DNA of 64,000 nt from contig JAOAPE010000011.1 of assembly GCA_025462725.1 (NCBI GenBank), positions 62,001-126,000 of the forward strand, written 5' to 3'. Shown here in pieces: positions 25,276-34,243 of the stretch (positions are counted from its first letter, which is position 1; every line of letters starts with the position of its first letter). Source of the stretch: Terriglobales bacterium (GTDB lineage Bacteria > Acidobacteriota > Terriglobia > Terriglobales > Acidobacteriaceae). The notes beneath the pieces were generated by a model. It made no database searches. It was not told where the DNA came from and saw only the letters and a program-made list of their open reading frames with translations. Made by a program: the position numbers and the translations under genes.

Positions 25276-26997
25276 GTGCCCTCCCCAGGCTACCCACAAA
25301 GAAATCTAAATTCCTTGAAGCGGCGCCGATTTCACGTAATCACCACTCCAGTCCTGACCCTAATCGTTGGTTGCTCATCGGTCGCATTTTTTAGCCTGAT
25401 CCTCGTATTTATTTACGATGTGTCTGGCAATGCAAAACTTGTATGGGGCTGGGTAATCTCAGCGCTTGCTGTTGCCGCGATATCGGGGTTTATTTCGTTT
25501 GCATTGCAGCCGCTATCAAATCTGCAGGACACGTCTTCGCTTAGCAATCCAACGCTGAGGGACCGGGCGGAATCAGAGCGACACTATCGCGCGCTCACCG
25601 AACTTTCGCCTCAGATCATCTGGATCGCCGATAAAGACGGCAACACCACTTACTTCAATCAACAATGGTATGACTATACTGGCCTGACTACAGCGGAATC
25701 TCTTGGTAAAGGCTGGACCAGGGTTCTTCATCCTGACGATCGGGAAAGATGCCTGGTGATCTGGGAACGTGCAGTGGAGACTGAGTCCCCCTACGAGATC
25801 GAATACCTATTCAGGAAATATGATGGGAGCTATCGCTGGCACTTGGGCAAAGGATTGCTGGTGAGGGATGAGCAAGGGGACATACAAAACTGGTTTGGGA
25901 TCTGTATAGACATCCATGATCGACGTCTTGCGGCAGCAGCAACTATACGCATTGCTGAGCGGCTGCAATTGGCGATTGAAGCCGGTGGAATCGGCACCTT
26001 TGACTTTTATCCGGATTTGAACGCATTGAAATGGTCTGACCAATGCAATTCGATCCTCGGAGTGGAAAGGACGTTCAAACCAAGTATCCAAGATTTGTCG
26101 CATTTCATTCACAAAGATGACGGGGCCCGGCTAAGCAGAATGCTGCTGAGGATTGCAACCCAAGGCATCCCTGACCAATTCGATGTTGAATACAGGATCG
26201 TTCGTGCCGATGGGGCGATCCGGTGGCTTGCGATCAAGGGCCGCAGGTTCTTGGAGAGATATGACCACGAAATCGAGCGGGTGAGGATCAGTGGAGTAGT
26301 TATCGATGTCACAAGCCGGAAGCAATTGGAAAATGAACGCCTGGCTTTGGCAACTCACATTGAAGCAGCCCGGGAGAGTGAAAGAACGCATGTCGCCCGT
26401 GAGATTCACGACGAACTTGGTCAGACTTTGACAGCGGCCAAGATGGACGTAGCATGGATCAGCAGGCACCTTCGCAGCGTACAAGGTCTTGAGGAGGTTG
26501 AAAGACGAGCGAGTGCCACCTCGGCATTGATCGATGATTCGATCCGGACGGTAAAGAGAATCTCTGCCGAATTGCGCCCTGGCATATTGGATGCAGCCGG
26601 ACTGGCCGCAGCGATCGAATGGCTGGCCCGCACTTTCGAAGAGCGAACCGGCGTATTCGTCCTCGTCAATATCGACTTCGACGATGCAAAGATTCCCAAA
26701 GGTCCACAGACGGCGCTGTTTCGCATCGCTCAGGAATCACTGACTAACGTAGCGCGTCACGCGGCAGCAAGCCGGGTTGCAATCTATCTAACTGCCCATG
26801 AAAATGGTGTGAAACTGATCATTCGAGACAACGGCCACGGCATTTCAAATGATTACGACCGGGAGCGGTCGTTCGGCCTTCTTGGGATGCGCGAGAGGAT
26901 CGCGGCACTCGATGGGCAATTCATTTTAGACAGCAACCCCGGAGAGGGAACGATGGTAACCGTGATTGTTCCATTACTGGCTGTGAGGACAGCATGA
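25276..26997 (+). CDS. PAS-domain sensor histidine kinase (NarL-partner type)
   Basis: A 573-residue membrane sensor kinase. Two predicted spans (about residues 22-45 and 52-75) are followed by two PAS/PAC modules (about 97-215 and 225-350; ELSPQIIWIADKDGNTTYFN begins the first). A HisKA_3 dimerisation domain has His378 in REIHDELGQ, and the ATPase domain has FRIAQESLTNVARHAAAS, DNGHGI and GLLGMRERI. HisKA_3 kinases phosphorylate NarL/FixJ-type regulators, and exactly such a gene follows with a 4-base ATGA overlap. The GTG 25276 start lacks a strong ribosome binding site; TTG 25315 is an alternative. The signal is unknown; PAS domains often sense redox state or small ligands. Confidence 0.9.
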   Translation: MPSPGYPQRNLNSLKRRRFHVITTPVLTLIVGCSSVAFFSLILVFIYDVSGNAKLVWGWVISALAVAAISGFISFALQPLSNLQDTSSLSNPTLRDRAESERHYRALTELSPQIIWIADKDGNTTYFNQQWYDYTGLTTAESLGKGWTRVLHPDDRERCLVIWERAVETESPYEIEYLFRKYDGSYRWHLGKGLLVRDEQGDIQNWFGICIDIHDRRLAAAATIRIAERLQLAIEAGGIGTFDFYPDLNALKWSDQCNSILGVERTFKPSIQDLSHFIHKDDGARLSRMLLRIATQGIPDQFDVEYRIVRADGAIRWLAIKGRRFLERYDHEIERVRISGVVIDVTSRKQLENERLALATHIEAARESERTHVAREIHDELGQTLTAAKMDVAWISRHLRSVQGLEEVERRASATSALIDDSIRTVKRISAELRPGILDAAGLAAAIEWLARTFEERTGVFVLVNIDFDDAKIPKGPQTALFRIAQESLTNVARHAAASRVAIYLTAHENGVKLIIRDNGHGISNDYDRERSFGLLGMRERIAALDGQFILDSNPGEGTMVTVIVPLLAVRTA

Positions 26998-27623
26998 TCA
27001 AGATCTTAATCGCTGACGATCATGCTGTAGTTCGTGAGGGGATAAAGAGAATATTGACAGACCAGCAGTTCCACCGGTTCGGCGAAGCAGCCACAGCGGA
27101 AGAGGCGCTTTCTGCAATACGAAATTCGGAATGGGACATTCTGATACTCGATCTCTCCATCCCTGTTCGAGGCGGACTAGCCGTGCTGGAGGAGGTGCAA
27201 TCACTGGCTCCAAAGCTTCGCACCATCGTGTACAGCATGCATCCAGAGGATCAGTTCGGCCTGCGGGTCCTAAGGGCGGGTGCGGTAGGATATCTGGCGA
27301 AGGAACGTGCTCCGGAAGAACTGATCCAAGCGATTGAAAAGGTCAGAGCGGGGGGGCTTTATGTTACCGAGACTCTCGCGGAAAATCTTGCGGCAGTCTT
27401 GAAATCCGGAGACAATTTGCCGCTGCACCATCGTCTGTCGGGCCGTGAATATACAGTCTTTGAACAAATTGCAAAAGGACAGTCGGTTTCACAGATCGCC
27501 GATGCGCTTTGTCTGAGCGTAAAGACTGTAAGCACTTATCGCGCGCGTATTCTGGAGAAGATGGGGCTCACGTCCAATGCTGATCTAATGCGGTACGCGT
27601 TGAATCAAAAGCTAATCGCATAA
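26994..27623 (+). CDS. NarL/FixJ-family response regulator
   Basis: A 209-residue regulator with a receiver domain (acidic pair DD at residues 8-9, phosphoacceptor Asp53 in ILILDLSIP, conserved Lys in YLAKERAPEE) and a C-terminal LuxR-type helix-turn-helix (LSGREYTVFEQIAKGQSVSQ, LCLSVKTVSTYRARILEKM). It overlaps the kinase gene by four bases and must be its partner. The target promoters are not identifiable; the next gene, zwf, has its own ribosome binding site 165 bases further on and may or may not be under its control. Confidence 0.93.
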   Translation: MIKILIADDHAVVREGIKRILTDQQFHRFGEAATAEEALSAIRNSEWDILILDLSIPVRGGLAVLEEVQSLAPKLRTIVYSMHPEDQFGLRVLRAGAVGYLAKERAPEELIQAIEKVRAGGLYVTETLAENLAAVLKSGDNLPLHHRLSGREYTVFEQIAKGQSVSQIADALCLSVKTVSTYRARILEKMGLTSNADLMRYALNQKLIA

Positions 27624-27778
27624 AAGGCTGGTGTCGGCTTGGTGGGGTTGCGAGCAATTCGATAACCTCATTGACGCGAACTCGTCAGCTTCGGCCCGGC
27701 TGCGTATCCCAATCGGCAGCTAGAGTCTTCTACTTAGCATTGTGATAATCTCCCGTGTCTAGCCCCATTCGGTGATTC

Positions 27779-27784
27779 AGGAGG
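27779..27784 (+). promoter_or_regulatory. Ribosome binding site defining the zwf TTG start
   Basis: AGGAGG lies four bases before TTG 27789. It supports a rare TTG start for zwf and a protein beginning with the non-conserved MSATTVEPKP extension. Confidence 0.7.
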
Positions 27785-27788
27785 CATC

Positions 27789-29378
27789 TTGTCCGCGACG
27801 ACAGTTGAACCCAAGCCCATTACCGCCACCGCCAACCACAAGGTTCCGCGGTCACCGCTGCCCAAAGCTGAATCCTGTGTGCTGGTCATCTTCGGCGCCA
27901 CCGGCGATCTCACTAAGCGCAAGCTGATTCCCGCCATCTACGACCTCAGTTGCGAAGGCTGCATGGACGACAAGTTCCGCATCCTGGGCGTGGGACGCAG
28001 TGCGATGAGCGATGACGAATTCCGCGCCAGCATGCGCGACGCAATGACGCAGGCCAAAGGCAAGCCCATCAACGATGACGAGTGGAAGAAATTCGCGGGA
28101 CGGCTCTCTTACATGGGGGGCGATCCTGCTGACGCGAACACTTTTCCGAATCTCGCGAAGAAACTTGAGGAGATGAGCAAGCAGGGCGCGAGCAACAATC
28201 ATTTGTTCTATCTGTCTGTGCCGCCGTCGGTGTCGCCGGAGATCGTTGAAGGATTGGGACGAGTCGGGCTGGCGAAGAACGACAAAGGATGGTCGCGCAT
28301 CATCGTTGAGAAGCCCTTCGGACGCGACCTGAATTCAGCGCGCGAACTGAACGCGGTTGTGGCGAAGGTTTTTGATGAGAGCCAGGTCTATCGCATTGAT
28401 CACTACCTGGGCAAAGAGACGGTGCAAAACATTTTGGTCTTCCGCTTCGGCAATTCGTTGTTCGAGCCGGTATGGAACCGCAACTACGTTGATTTTGTGG
28501 AGATCACAGCGGCGGAGACGCTGGGAGTGGAGAGCCGCGCGTCATTCTATGAAGAGACCGGCGCGTTGCGCGACATGGTCGCCAACCACTTGTTGCAGTT
28601 GCTGACGCTCACGGCCATGGAACCGCCGGTCGCATTCGACGCCAATTCCGTGCGCGAGGAAAAGGTTAAGCTGCTGCGTGCGATTCGTCCGCTGAACAAC
28701 GTTAAAGACGTAGCCGCGCACACAGTGCGCGGACAATATGGCCCGGGCACGATCAACGGGAAGCCTGTTCCGGGATATCGCGAAGAGAAGGGCGTGGCCA
28801 AAGACTCGCGAACGGAGACCTACGCCGCTGTCGAATTCCACATTGATAACTGGCGATGGAGTGGGGTGCCGTTTTACGTGCGCGCGGGAAAGCGATTGGC
28901 GAAGCCGCTGACGGAAATTCGCGTCCATCTCAAGCCGACGCCGCAAGCGCTCTTCTCGAGAAACCGCAACGAGCACATCGAGCCGAACATTATCACGATA
29001 CGCATCCAGCCGAATGAGGGGATTGGGATCAACTTCGCGGCCAAGCGACCGGGAACAGAGATGCACACTACCACGGTGCACATGAATTTTTCCTACGAAG
29101 AGGCGTTTGCGACGAAGTCTCCGCAGGCGTATGCCACGTTATTGCTCGACGCGATGCGCGGTGACGCAACGCTGTTCACGCGTGGAGACGAAGTGGAAGC
29201 CGAATGGCGGTTGATCACACCGATCGAAGAGGCGTGGGCGCAACTGTCACTGCCGCAATCGATGATCTATCCGGCGGGAAGCAATGGGCCAACGGGCGCG
29301 GACGGATTGATCACGGGACGCGATCATCACTGGCGCGATCTGCAGGAACAGTACGCTCCTGGCGGCCAGGTGCGCTAG
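27789..29378 (+). CDS. zwf: Glucose-6-phosphate 1-dehydrogenase
   Basis: A 529-residue enzyme for the first step of the oxidative pentose phosphate pathway, oxidising glucose 6-phosphate to 6-phosphogluconolactone. The coenzyme motif VIFGATGDLTKRKLIPAIYD, the active-site RIDHYLGKETVQN (about residues 203-215, with the catalytic histidine) and RAGKRLAK near the C-terminal half are intact. The N-terminus has about 30 extra residues before the coenzyme fold. The start is TTG with a strong AGGAGG. pgl follows 6 bases after the stop, so the two steps are co-transcribed. Confidence 0.97.
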   Translation: MSATTVEPKPITATANHKVPRSPLPKAESCVLVIFGATGDLTKRKLIPAIYDLSCEGCMDDKFRILGVGRSAMSDDEFRASMRDAMTQAKGKPINDDEWKKFAGRLSYMGGDPADANTFPNLAKKLEEMSKQGASNNHLFYLSVPPSVSPEIVEGLGRVGLAKNDKGWSRIIVEKPFGRDLNSARELNAVVAKVFDESQVYRIDHYLGKETVQNILVFRFGNSLFEPVWNRNYVDFVEITAAETLGVESRASFYEETGALRDMVANHLLQLLTLTAMEPPVAFDANSVREEKVKLLRAIRPLNNVKDVAAHTVRGQYGPGTINGKPVPGYREEKGVAKDSRTETYAAVEFHIDNWRWSGVPFYVRAGKRLAKPLTEIRVHLKPTPQALFSRNRNEHIEPNIITIRIQPNEGIGINFAAKRPGTEMHTTTVHMNFSYEEAFATKSPQAYATLLLDAMRGDATLFTRGDEVEAEWRLITPIEEAWAQLSLPQSMIYPAGSNGPTGADGLITGRDHHWRDLQEQYAPGGQVR

Positions 29379-29384
29379 TTTCCC

Positions 29385-30155
29385 ATGTCAGAGTCAAAGC
29401 CAAACATAATAGTTGCGGCGAACCGCGATGAGCTGAACGTGGTCGCAGCGCAATTTATTGCTCGCGTGGCGAAGGATTCAATCGCTGCACGCAGCCGCTG
29501 CATAATTGCGCTTTCCGGCGGATCGACGCCGAAGTTGCTCTACGCACTGCTGGCGCAACCAGAGTGGAGCGCGCGATTTGACTGGAATCGGATTCATCTG
29601 TTCTGGAGCGACGAGCGCTGTGTGCCCATCGACCATCCTGACAGCAATTTTGCGATGGTGAACAAGGAATTGTTGTCCAAGGTCCCAATACCGAAAGAAA
29701 ATGTTCATCGGTATCGCACGGAACTCGGTGATGCGAGTGCGGTCGCTGCTGATTATGAGAAGACATTGCGCGAAGTATTCGACGTTTCCGCAGACGAGGT
29801 TCCCCGCTTCGATCTCACGTTATTAGGATTAGGCGAAAACGGACATACAGCATCCCTGTTTCCGCATTGTCCTGCATTGCGCGAAACCGAACGGCTGGTT
29901 GTTGCCGACTACGTGGAAGAAGTGAAGAGCTGGAGATTGACGTTCACTGCGAGGTTAATCAACGCTTCGCGGAACATCGTGTTTCTGATTTCCGGCGCGT
30001 CGAAGGCAGAGGTTGTGAGGGCAGTGTTGAATGGTCCGCGGAAGCCGGAGGAGTTGCCGGCGCAATTGATCAACTCAAGCGGCGACGGCGAAGTGACTTG
30101 GATCATTGATAGAGCAGCCGCAGTATTGATCCAAAACACTGCGACTGCTCCATAG
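29385..30155 (+). CDS. pgl: 6-phosphogluconolactonase
   Basis: A 256-residue hydrolase of 6-phosphogluconolactone, of the DevB/SugarP-isomerase fold. Characteristic motifs are IALSGGSTPKLLYALL, the substrate segment WSDERCVPIDHPDSNFAM and LLGLGENGHTASLFP. The gene starts 6 bases after zwf and completes the route from glucose 6-phosphate to 6-phosphogluconate, which gnd at 20915 then uses. It ends two bases from the convergent TPR gene, leaving no room for a separate terminator. Confidence 0.95.
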   Translation: MSESKPNIIVAANRDELNVVAAQFIARVAKDSIAARSRCIIALSGGSTPKLLYALLAQPEWSARFDWNRIHLFWSDERCVPIDHPDSNFAMVNKELLSKVPIPKENVHRYRTELGDASAVAADYEKTLREVFDVSADEVPRFDLTLLGLGENGHTASLFPHCPALRETERLVVADYVEEVKSWRLTFTARLINASRNIVFLISGASKAEVVRAVLNGPRKPEELPAQLINSSGDGEVTWIIDRAAAVLIQNTATAP

Positions 30156-30157
30156 GT

Positions 30158-32452
30158 TTAGAGCGTGGAGATGAAGGCGCCCATCGTCTGCTTTACGTCA
30201 TCACGATTGCGCAAAGTGGCGTCGAGCTTGAGCGCAGTAGCCATCTCTGTTCTTGCCAGCGTGCGATTGCCGGATTGCAACAATGCTGCTGCGTAGTGGA
30301 AGTGATATTCGGCTTTGGTCGGCTGCTCTTTGACTGCGTCTTGAAGGAGCGGCAAAGCGCTGCCGTACAACTGACGCTTGAAATAAATCCAGCCGAGCGT
30401 GTCTGAGACGAACGCGGCTTTTGGAATGGCGAGCTTTGCGACACGCGCGAGTTCCAGAGCTTTGTCCAGATCTTTGCCTTCATCCAAGTACATGAGCGCG
30501 AGATTGTTGGCTGCGCCGCCTGCGTTTGGATTGAGTTGAAGCGCTTTTTCATACGATTGTTTGGCAACGTCTTTGTGACCGGTTTGCTGATTGAGCATTC
30601 CATAAAGAGTCCACAATCCAACGTCATTGGGCCGCACTTTTGTCGCTTGTTCGTATTGCGCAAGCGCTTTCTCGGGCGACTTCTGGCTGTTATACAAGCC
30701 GCCAAGCAGCATCATTGTGGGATAGCTTTGCGGATCGAGTTGCAGAGCCTGTTTCAAAGCGGCCTCCGCTTTGTCGGCTTGTCCGATCTCGGCGTAGGTT
30801 TTCCCGAGGACGTCATAGATCAGGACGTTGTTATCCTTCTGGAGAGCCTGCTGAATACGCGCGAGTGCTTTGTCATTCTTTTTTTGCAGGAGAAGCACAG
30901 TCGCGAGATTTTCAAGCGCGTCATATTGTTTCGGGTTGATCTCCAAGCTGCGTTCGAAATACTTTTCAGCTACATCGTATTTTTTCTGCGTCATCGCCAG
31001 CATTCCCAGCCGCAACGGAGCCTGCGGAGAATTCGGCGCCAACTTCATGAATCTCTGGAATGCCGGTTCCGCCTTGGCTGAATCGCCGGAGGCGGCATAT
31101 GCATTGGCGGCGAGAAAAGTGGCTGTGACGTTTTCTGGTTCTCGCTGCAGTACCTGCTCTGAATAGCGCAAGCTGGCGGCAGCATCACCCTGGTTCAATA
31201 GCATTTCAGAAAGGGCCAAATAAGCCTGGGTGTACTTGTCATCCAGCGCTATTTCCTGTTCCAAGCTGGATTGCGCGCGGGCCGCGTTTCCCGTCTGAGC
31301 GTAAGCAAGGCCGAAGAGGTAGTGCAGTTTCGGAGCTTTAGGCTCGAGTTTTTGCGCGGCTTCCAAGTCGCTGATGGCCTTGTCTGCTTGCTTCCGCTCC
31401 AAAAATAGTTGAGCGCGCATGATGAGGGCTTGCGGCTCCTTGGGCCTGTCTTTCAAAATCCCGGCGATGATGCGGTCAACGTCGTCCAGTCTCTTTTGAC
31501 GGAATGCGATGTCCGCTAGTTGGAGTTTTGCGGGAAGGTAGCTTGGAGTGTCTTTGACGATCTCCTCATCCAATTTGATGACTTCATCCACTTTGTTCTG
31601 CATTAAGTAAAGGCCGGTAAGATTGAACCGGGATTGAGCAGAGTTTTTCTGGAGGGTAATGATGTCTTTGGCGACAGTCTCAGCCTCAGCCCATCGCTTC
31701 TGTCGCGCGTAGAACTGAGTCAAAGACTGTTTAGCGACCTCTGAAGATGGGTCTGCGTTCACGGCAGCGCGAAATTGCTCCTCGGCTTTGTCCATGTTCT
31801 TCTCATTGGCGTAAAAAGAAGCGAGCGAGCGATGAGCGTCCACAGACTTAGGGTCTGTCTTGACAGCGTCTTGAAACTGCGCGAGCGCCAAGTCTTTCTT
31901 TCCCTGGCTGGCAAAGAAGATTCCGAGATTAAGGCGAATGTTGATCGACTCAGGATGTTTCTTGAGCGAGTCCTCGAGAATTTTTATTGCTTGTGGCATG
32001 TCCTTCTTGCTGGCATAGGCGTTTGCAAGAAGAATGGTGGCATCGATGTTGTCGGGCGCTTTTTCTGCAACCTTGGAAGCCGTTTGGATGGCTTCTTCAC
32101 TCTGGCCGGAGACAAGATAGAACCTCCCTAGCGCGAGTTGAGCCTTTTCGTTATTGGGATCCAGATCTGCCGATTTGTGATACGCCAGGAAAGCTTCGCG
32201 CATCTGTCCGGACTTGAAGTATGCCTCTGCCAGACTGTAGTGAAGGGCCGAAGATTTCGGGTCAATCTTGATCGCGTTGCGATATTGGATGATGGCGTCG
32301 CTGTACTTCTCATCCTTCATGAAGCTGTCAGCACTGGCTAGGAACTCAGCTTTTGCCTTGGCGGGATCTTTGGAGCATCCTGCGAGCAAAGCAGCGAACA
32401 ACATCGCCGTAAACGCAAACAAAATCAAACGACTGGTCTTTTGAAAACTCAT
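30158..32452 (-). CDS. prsT: TPR lipoprotein, PrsT-like (first copy)
   Basis: A 764-residue envelope protein. The N-terminus is a lipoprotein signal (MSFQKTSRLILFAFTAMLFA then LLAGC, lipidated at Cys26). The rest is a long series of tetratricopeptide repeats of 34 residues, for example DAIIQYRNAIKIDPKSSALH, making a superhelical scaffold. The family is PrsT of PEP-CTERM/exosortase systems, thought to act in exopolysaccharide assembly or export. A closely similar second copy is at 46973-49249: the C-terminal ends share LRNRDDVK and a TLGWIYF motif. It is divergent from the UDP-HexNAc dehydrogenase gene and lies outside the main series. Confidence 0.85.
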   Translation of the reverse strand: MSFQKTSRLILFAFTAMLFAALLAGCSKDPAKAKAEFLASADSFMKDEKYSDAIIQYRNAIKIDPKSSALHYSLAEAYFKSGQMREAFLAYHKSADLDPNNEKAQLALGRFYLVSGQSEEAIQTASKVAEKAPDNIDATILLANAYASKKDMPQAIKILEDSLKKHPESINIRLNLGIFFASQGKKDLALAQFQDAVKTDPKSVDAHRSLASFYANEKNMDKAEEQFRAAVNADPSSEVAKQSLTQFYARQKRWAEAETVAKDIITLQKNSAQSRFNLTGLYLMQNKVDEVIKLDEEIVKDTPSYLPAKLQLADIAFRQKRLDDVDRIIAGILKDRPKEPQALIMRAQLFLERKQADKAISDLEAAQKLEPKAPKLHYLFGLAYAQTGNAARAQSSLEQEIALDDKYTQAYLALSEMLLNQGDAAASLRYSEQVLQREPENVTATFLAANAYAASGDSAKAEPAFQRFMKLAPNSPQAPLRLGMLAMTQKKYDVAEKYFERSLEINPKQYDALENLATVLLLQKKNDKALARIQQALQKDNNVLIYDVLGKTYAEIGQADKAEAALKQALQLDPQSYPTMMLLGGLYNSQKSPEKALAQYEQATKVRPNDVGLWTLYGMLNQQTGHKDVAKQSYEKALQLNPNAGGAANNLALMYLDEGKDLDKALELARVAKLAIPKAAFVSDTLGWIYFKRQLYGSALPLLQDAVKEQPTKAEYHFHYAAALLQSGNRTLARTEMATALKLDATLRNRDDVKQTMGAFISTL

Positions 32453-32757
32453 GCTTCAGAACCTCTTCTTCCGTCAGTGGATGGAAATGGCGGCAGTCAA
32501 CCCGGGGAGAATCCAAAAATGGCTGTCTTTGTGCCTCTATCTTCTACTACAAGGGAGTGGCATGTTCAATCGGCATTAAAGCCCTATCAGGTAAGGATTT
32601 GAGTCCCCTAGGGCTAACCGCTGGGAAGTGACCTAAGTCACCGAAGAGAGCTCATTTCTAGCGCGCACAGTGTAAAATGCTCAAGTCCGATATGTCGGAA
32701 TGAGCGAGACTGCGAGTCTCACTCCAACAAAAATAATTTTCGAGGGCGCCCTAATCT
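32453..32757. other. Divergent promoter region of the TPR and dehydrogenase genes
   Basis: 305 bases between two divergent genes. A near-palindrome GTGAC-CTAA-GTCAC lies at 32628-32641 and extends into GTGACCTAAGTCACC, which recurs in variant form before the PilZ gene (GTTACCTAAGTACC, 38347-38360). A GG/GC pair with sigma-54 spacing at 32521-32534 (TGGCTG and TGC) is weak. No further gene is visible. Confidence 0.5.
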
Positions 32758-34143
32758 ATGCCAGCAACTCCGGAAGTCAAGGTTTCAACCTCCAGTTCTT
32801 CTGCAGACCAGCTAAAGACACGACTGGAAAACCGCACAGCAAAAATCGGGATCATGGGGCTTGGCTATGTAGGGCTGCCACTCGCACTGCTTTTTAGCGA
32901 GGAGAAGTTTCCGGTGACTGGCTTCGACGTAGACAAGAAAAAAGTGGATACGTTGAACACCGGAGGATCATACATCTACAGGATCACGACAACGGAGATC
33001 GGGCAGGCGCGTTCCAAGGGATTCGTAGCGACCGCCGACCCGTCGAAGATCTCTGAGATGGACACGATCATCATCTGCGTACCAACACCGTTGAATGAAT
33101 ATCGTGAGCCGGATCTTACGTACATCCGTGATACCGGCGAGATGATCGCCCCGCATCTGCGGGCTGGGCAGTTGGTTGTGCTTGAGAGCACGACTTATCC
33201 GGGAACAACTGAAGAGATCTTGGTTCCGATCTTGGAGCGCGGCAACAAGCATGGTTTGAAAGCTGCTTCGGCGCACAATGCTTCGCCACTCGCAGACGAC
33301 AAGACGTTCTATGTGGCTTTCTCGCCGGAACGCGAAGACCCAGGCAATGACACCGTAGCGCGTTGCGATATCCCCAAGGTGGTTGGTGGAATGGATGCGA
33401 CGGCTTCGGAGCTTGCGGGAACGATGTACAACTCGATCTTCCGGAAGATCGTTCGAGTCTCCACGCCGGCGGCTGCGGAAATGACGAAGCTGCTTGAAAA
33501 CATCTATCGCTGCGTAAACATCGCGCTGGTGAATGAATTGAAGTTGCTGAGTCTGCGAATGGGCATCGATATCTGGGAAGTGATCAATGCAGCGTCGACG
33601 AAACCATTTGGCTTCCATCCGTTTTATCCAGGACCGGGGCTAGGTGGGCACTGCATCCCGGTGGATCCTTATTACCTTTCATGGAAGGCAAAAGAGTGGG
33701 ACTTCCAGACCCGCTTCATCGAGCTCGCTGGCGAGATCAATACCAGCATGCCTTATCACGTTGTGAGTTCAGTGGCAGGCGCGCTGAACAAGCACAAGAA
33801 GGCGATGAACGGTTCGAAGATACTGGTGCTGGGTGTGGCTTACAAGAAGGACATTGATGATCTTCGCGAGTCGCCGGCATTGACGGTGATCGAGTTGCTA
33901 CAGAAAGAGGGAGCCGAGGTCAGCTACAACGATCCGTATTTCCCGACAGTGGGCAAGGGCCGCCATTACGATCTGCAGATGACTTGTACGCCTATCGAGA
34001 AGGTGAAGGAATTCGATTGCGTCCTGATCATCACAAACCACTCTGATTACGACTACGAGAAGATCGTGAACGAAGCCAAGCTGGTTGTTGATACCCGAAA
34101 CGCGACTGGGAACATCAAGTCGCCAAAGATCGTTCACTGCTAG
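32758..34143 (+). CDS. UDP-N-acetylhexosamine 6-dehydrogenase
   Basis: A 461-residue enzyme of the WbpA/WbpO/VipA branch of nucleotide-sugar dehydrogenases, which oxidise UDP-GlcNAc or UDP-GalNAc to the uronic acid. After an extended N-terminus (about 25 residues) comes IGIMGLGYVGLPLALLFSEE; the catalytic cysteine is Cys299 in GPGLGGHCIPVDPYYLSW, which is typical of the HexNAc branch (ugd at 16667 has GGSCFPKD instead). GVAYKKDIDDLRESPA is the C-terminal fold. Its convergent neighbour is a matching 4-epimerase, so together they could make UDP-HexNAcA building blocks for the exopolysaccharide. Confidence 0.93.
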   Translation: MPATPEVKVSTSSSSADQLKTRLENRTAKIGIMGLGYVGLPLALLFSEEKFPVTGFDVDKKKVDTLNTGGSYIYRITTTEIGQARSKGFVATADPSKISEMDTIIICVPTPLNEYREPDLTYIRDTGEMIAPHLRAGQLVVLESTTYPGTTEEILVPILERGNKHGLKAASAHNASPLADDKTFYVAFSPEREDPGNDTVARCDIPKVVGGMDATASELAGTMYNSIFRKIVRVSTPAAAEMTKLLENIYRCVNIALVNELKLLSLRMGIDIWEVINAASTKPFGFHPFYPGPGLGGHCIPVDPYYLSWKAKEWDFQTRFIELAGEINTSMPYHVVSSVAGALNKHKKAMNGSKILVLGVAYKKDIDDLRESPALTVIELLQKEGAEVSYNDPYFPTVGKGRHYDLQMTCTPIEKVKEFDCVLIITNHSDYDYEKIVNEAKLVVDTRNATGNIKSPKIVHC

Positions 34144-34158
34144 AGATAGTGCAGAAGC

Positions 34159-34186
34159 AAAAAGGGCGCCCATGGGCGCCCTTTTT
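34159..34186. terminator. Bidirectional Rho-independent terminator
   Basis: A perfect stem of 13 pairs, AAAAAGGGCGCCC (34159-34171) and GGGCGCCCTTTTT (34174-34186), with a 2-base loop at the DNA level (in RNA a slightly larger loop). It lies between the convergent dehydrogenase and epimerase genes and can serve both strands because A and T tracts flank it. Confidence 0.92.
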
Positions 34187-34207
34187 AATTGCATCGTGAT
34201 CTGCAAT

Positions 34208-34232
34208 CCCACGTTAGCTTCGCGAACGTGGG
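34208..34232. repeat. REP-like palindrome next to the terminator
   Basis: CCCACGTT (34208-34215) and AACGTGGG (34225-34232) form 8-bp arms with a 9-base loop, continuing into GGCACCC. It has no T tract. The string GTGGGGCACCC also occurs at 6840-6850, so it may be part of a dispersed element. Confidence 0.5.
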
Positions 34233-34243
34233 GCACCCAAGTT

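Noticed and set aside
32520-32534. Sigma-54 promoter before the UDP-HexNAc dehydrogenase
   Set aside because: GG and GC are at the right spacing, but few other consensus bases match and the leader would be over 200 bases; treated as chance.
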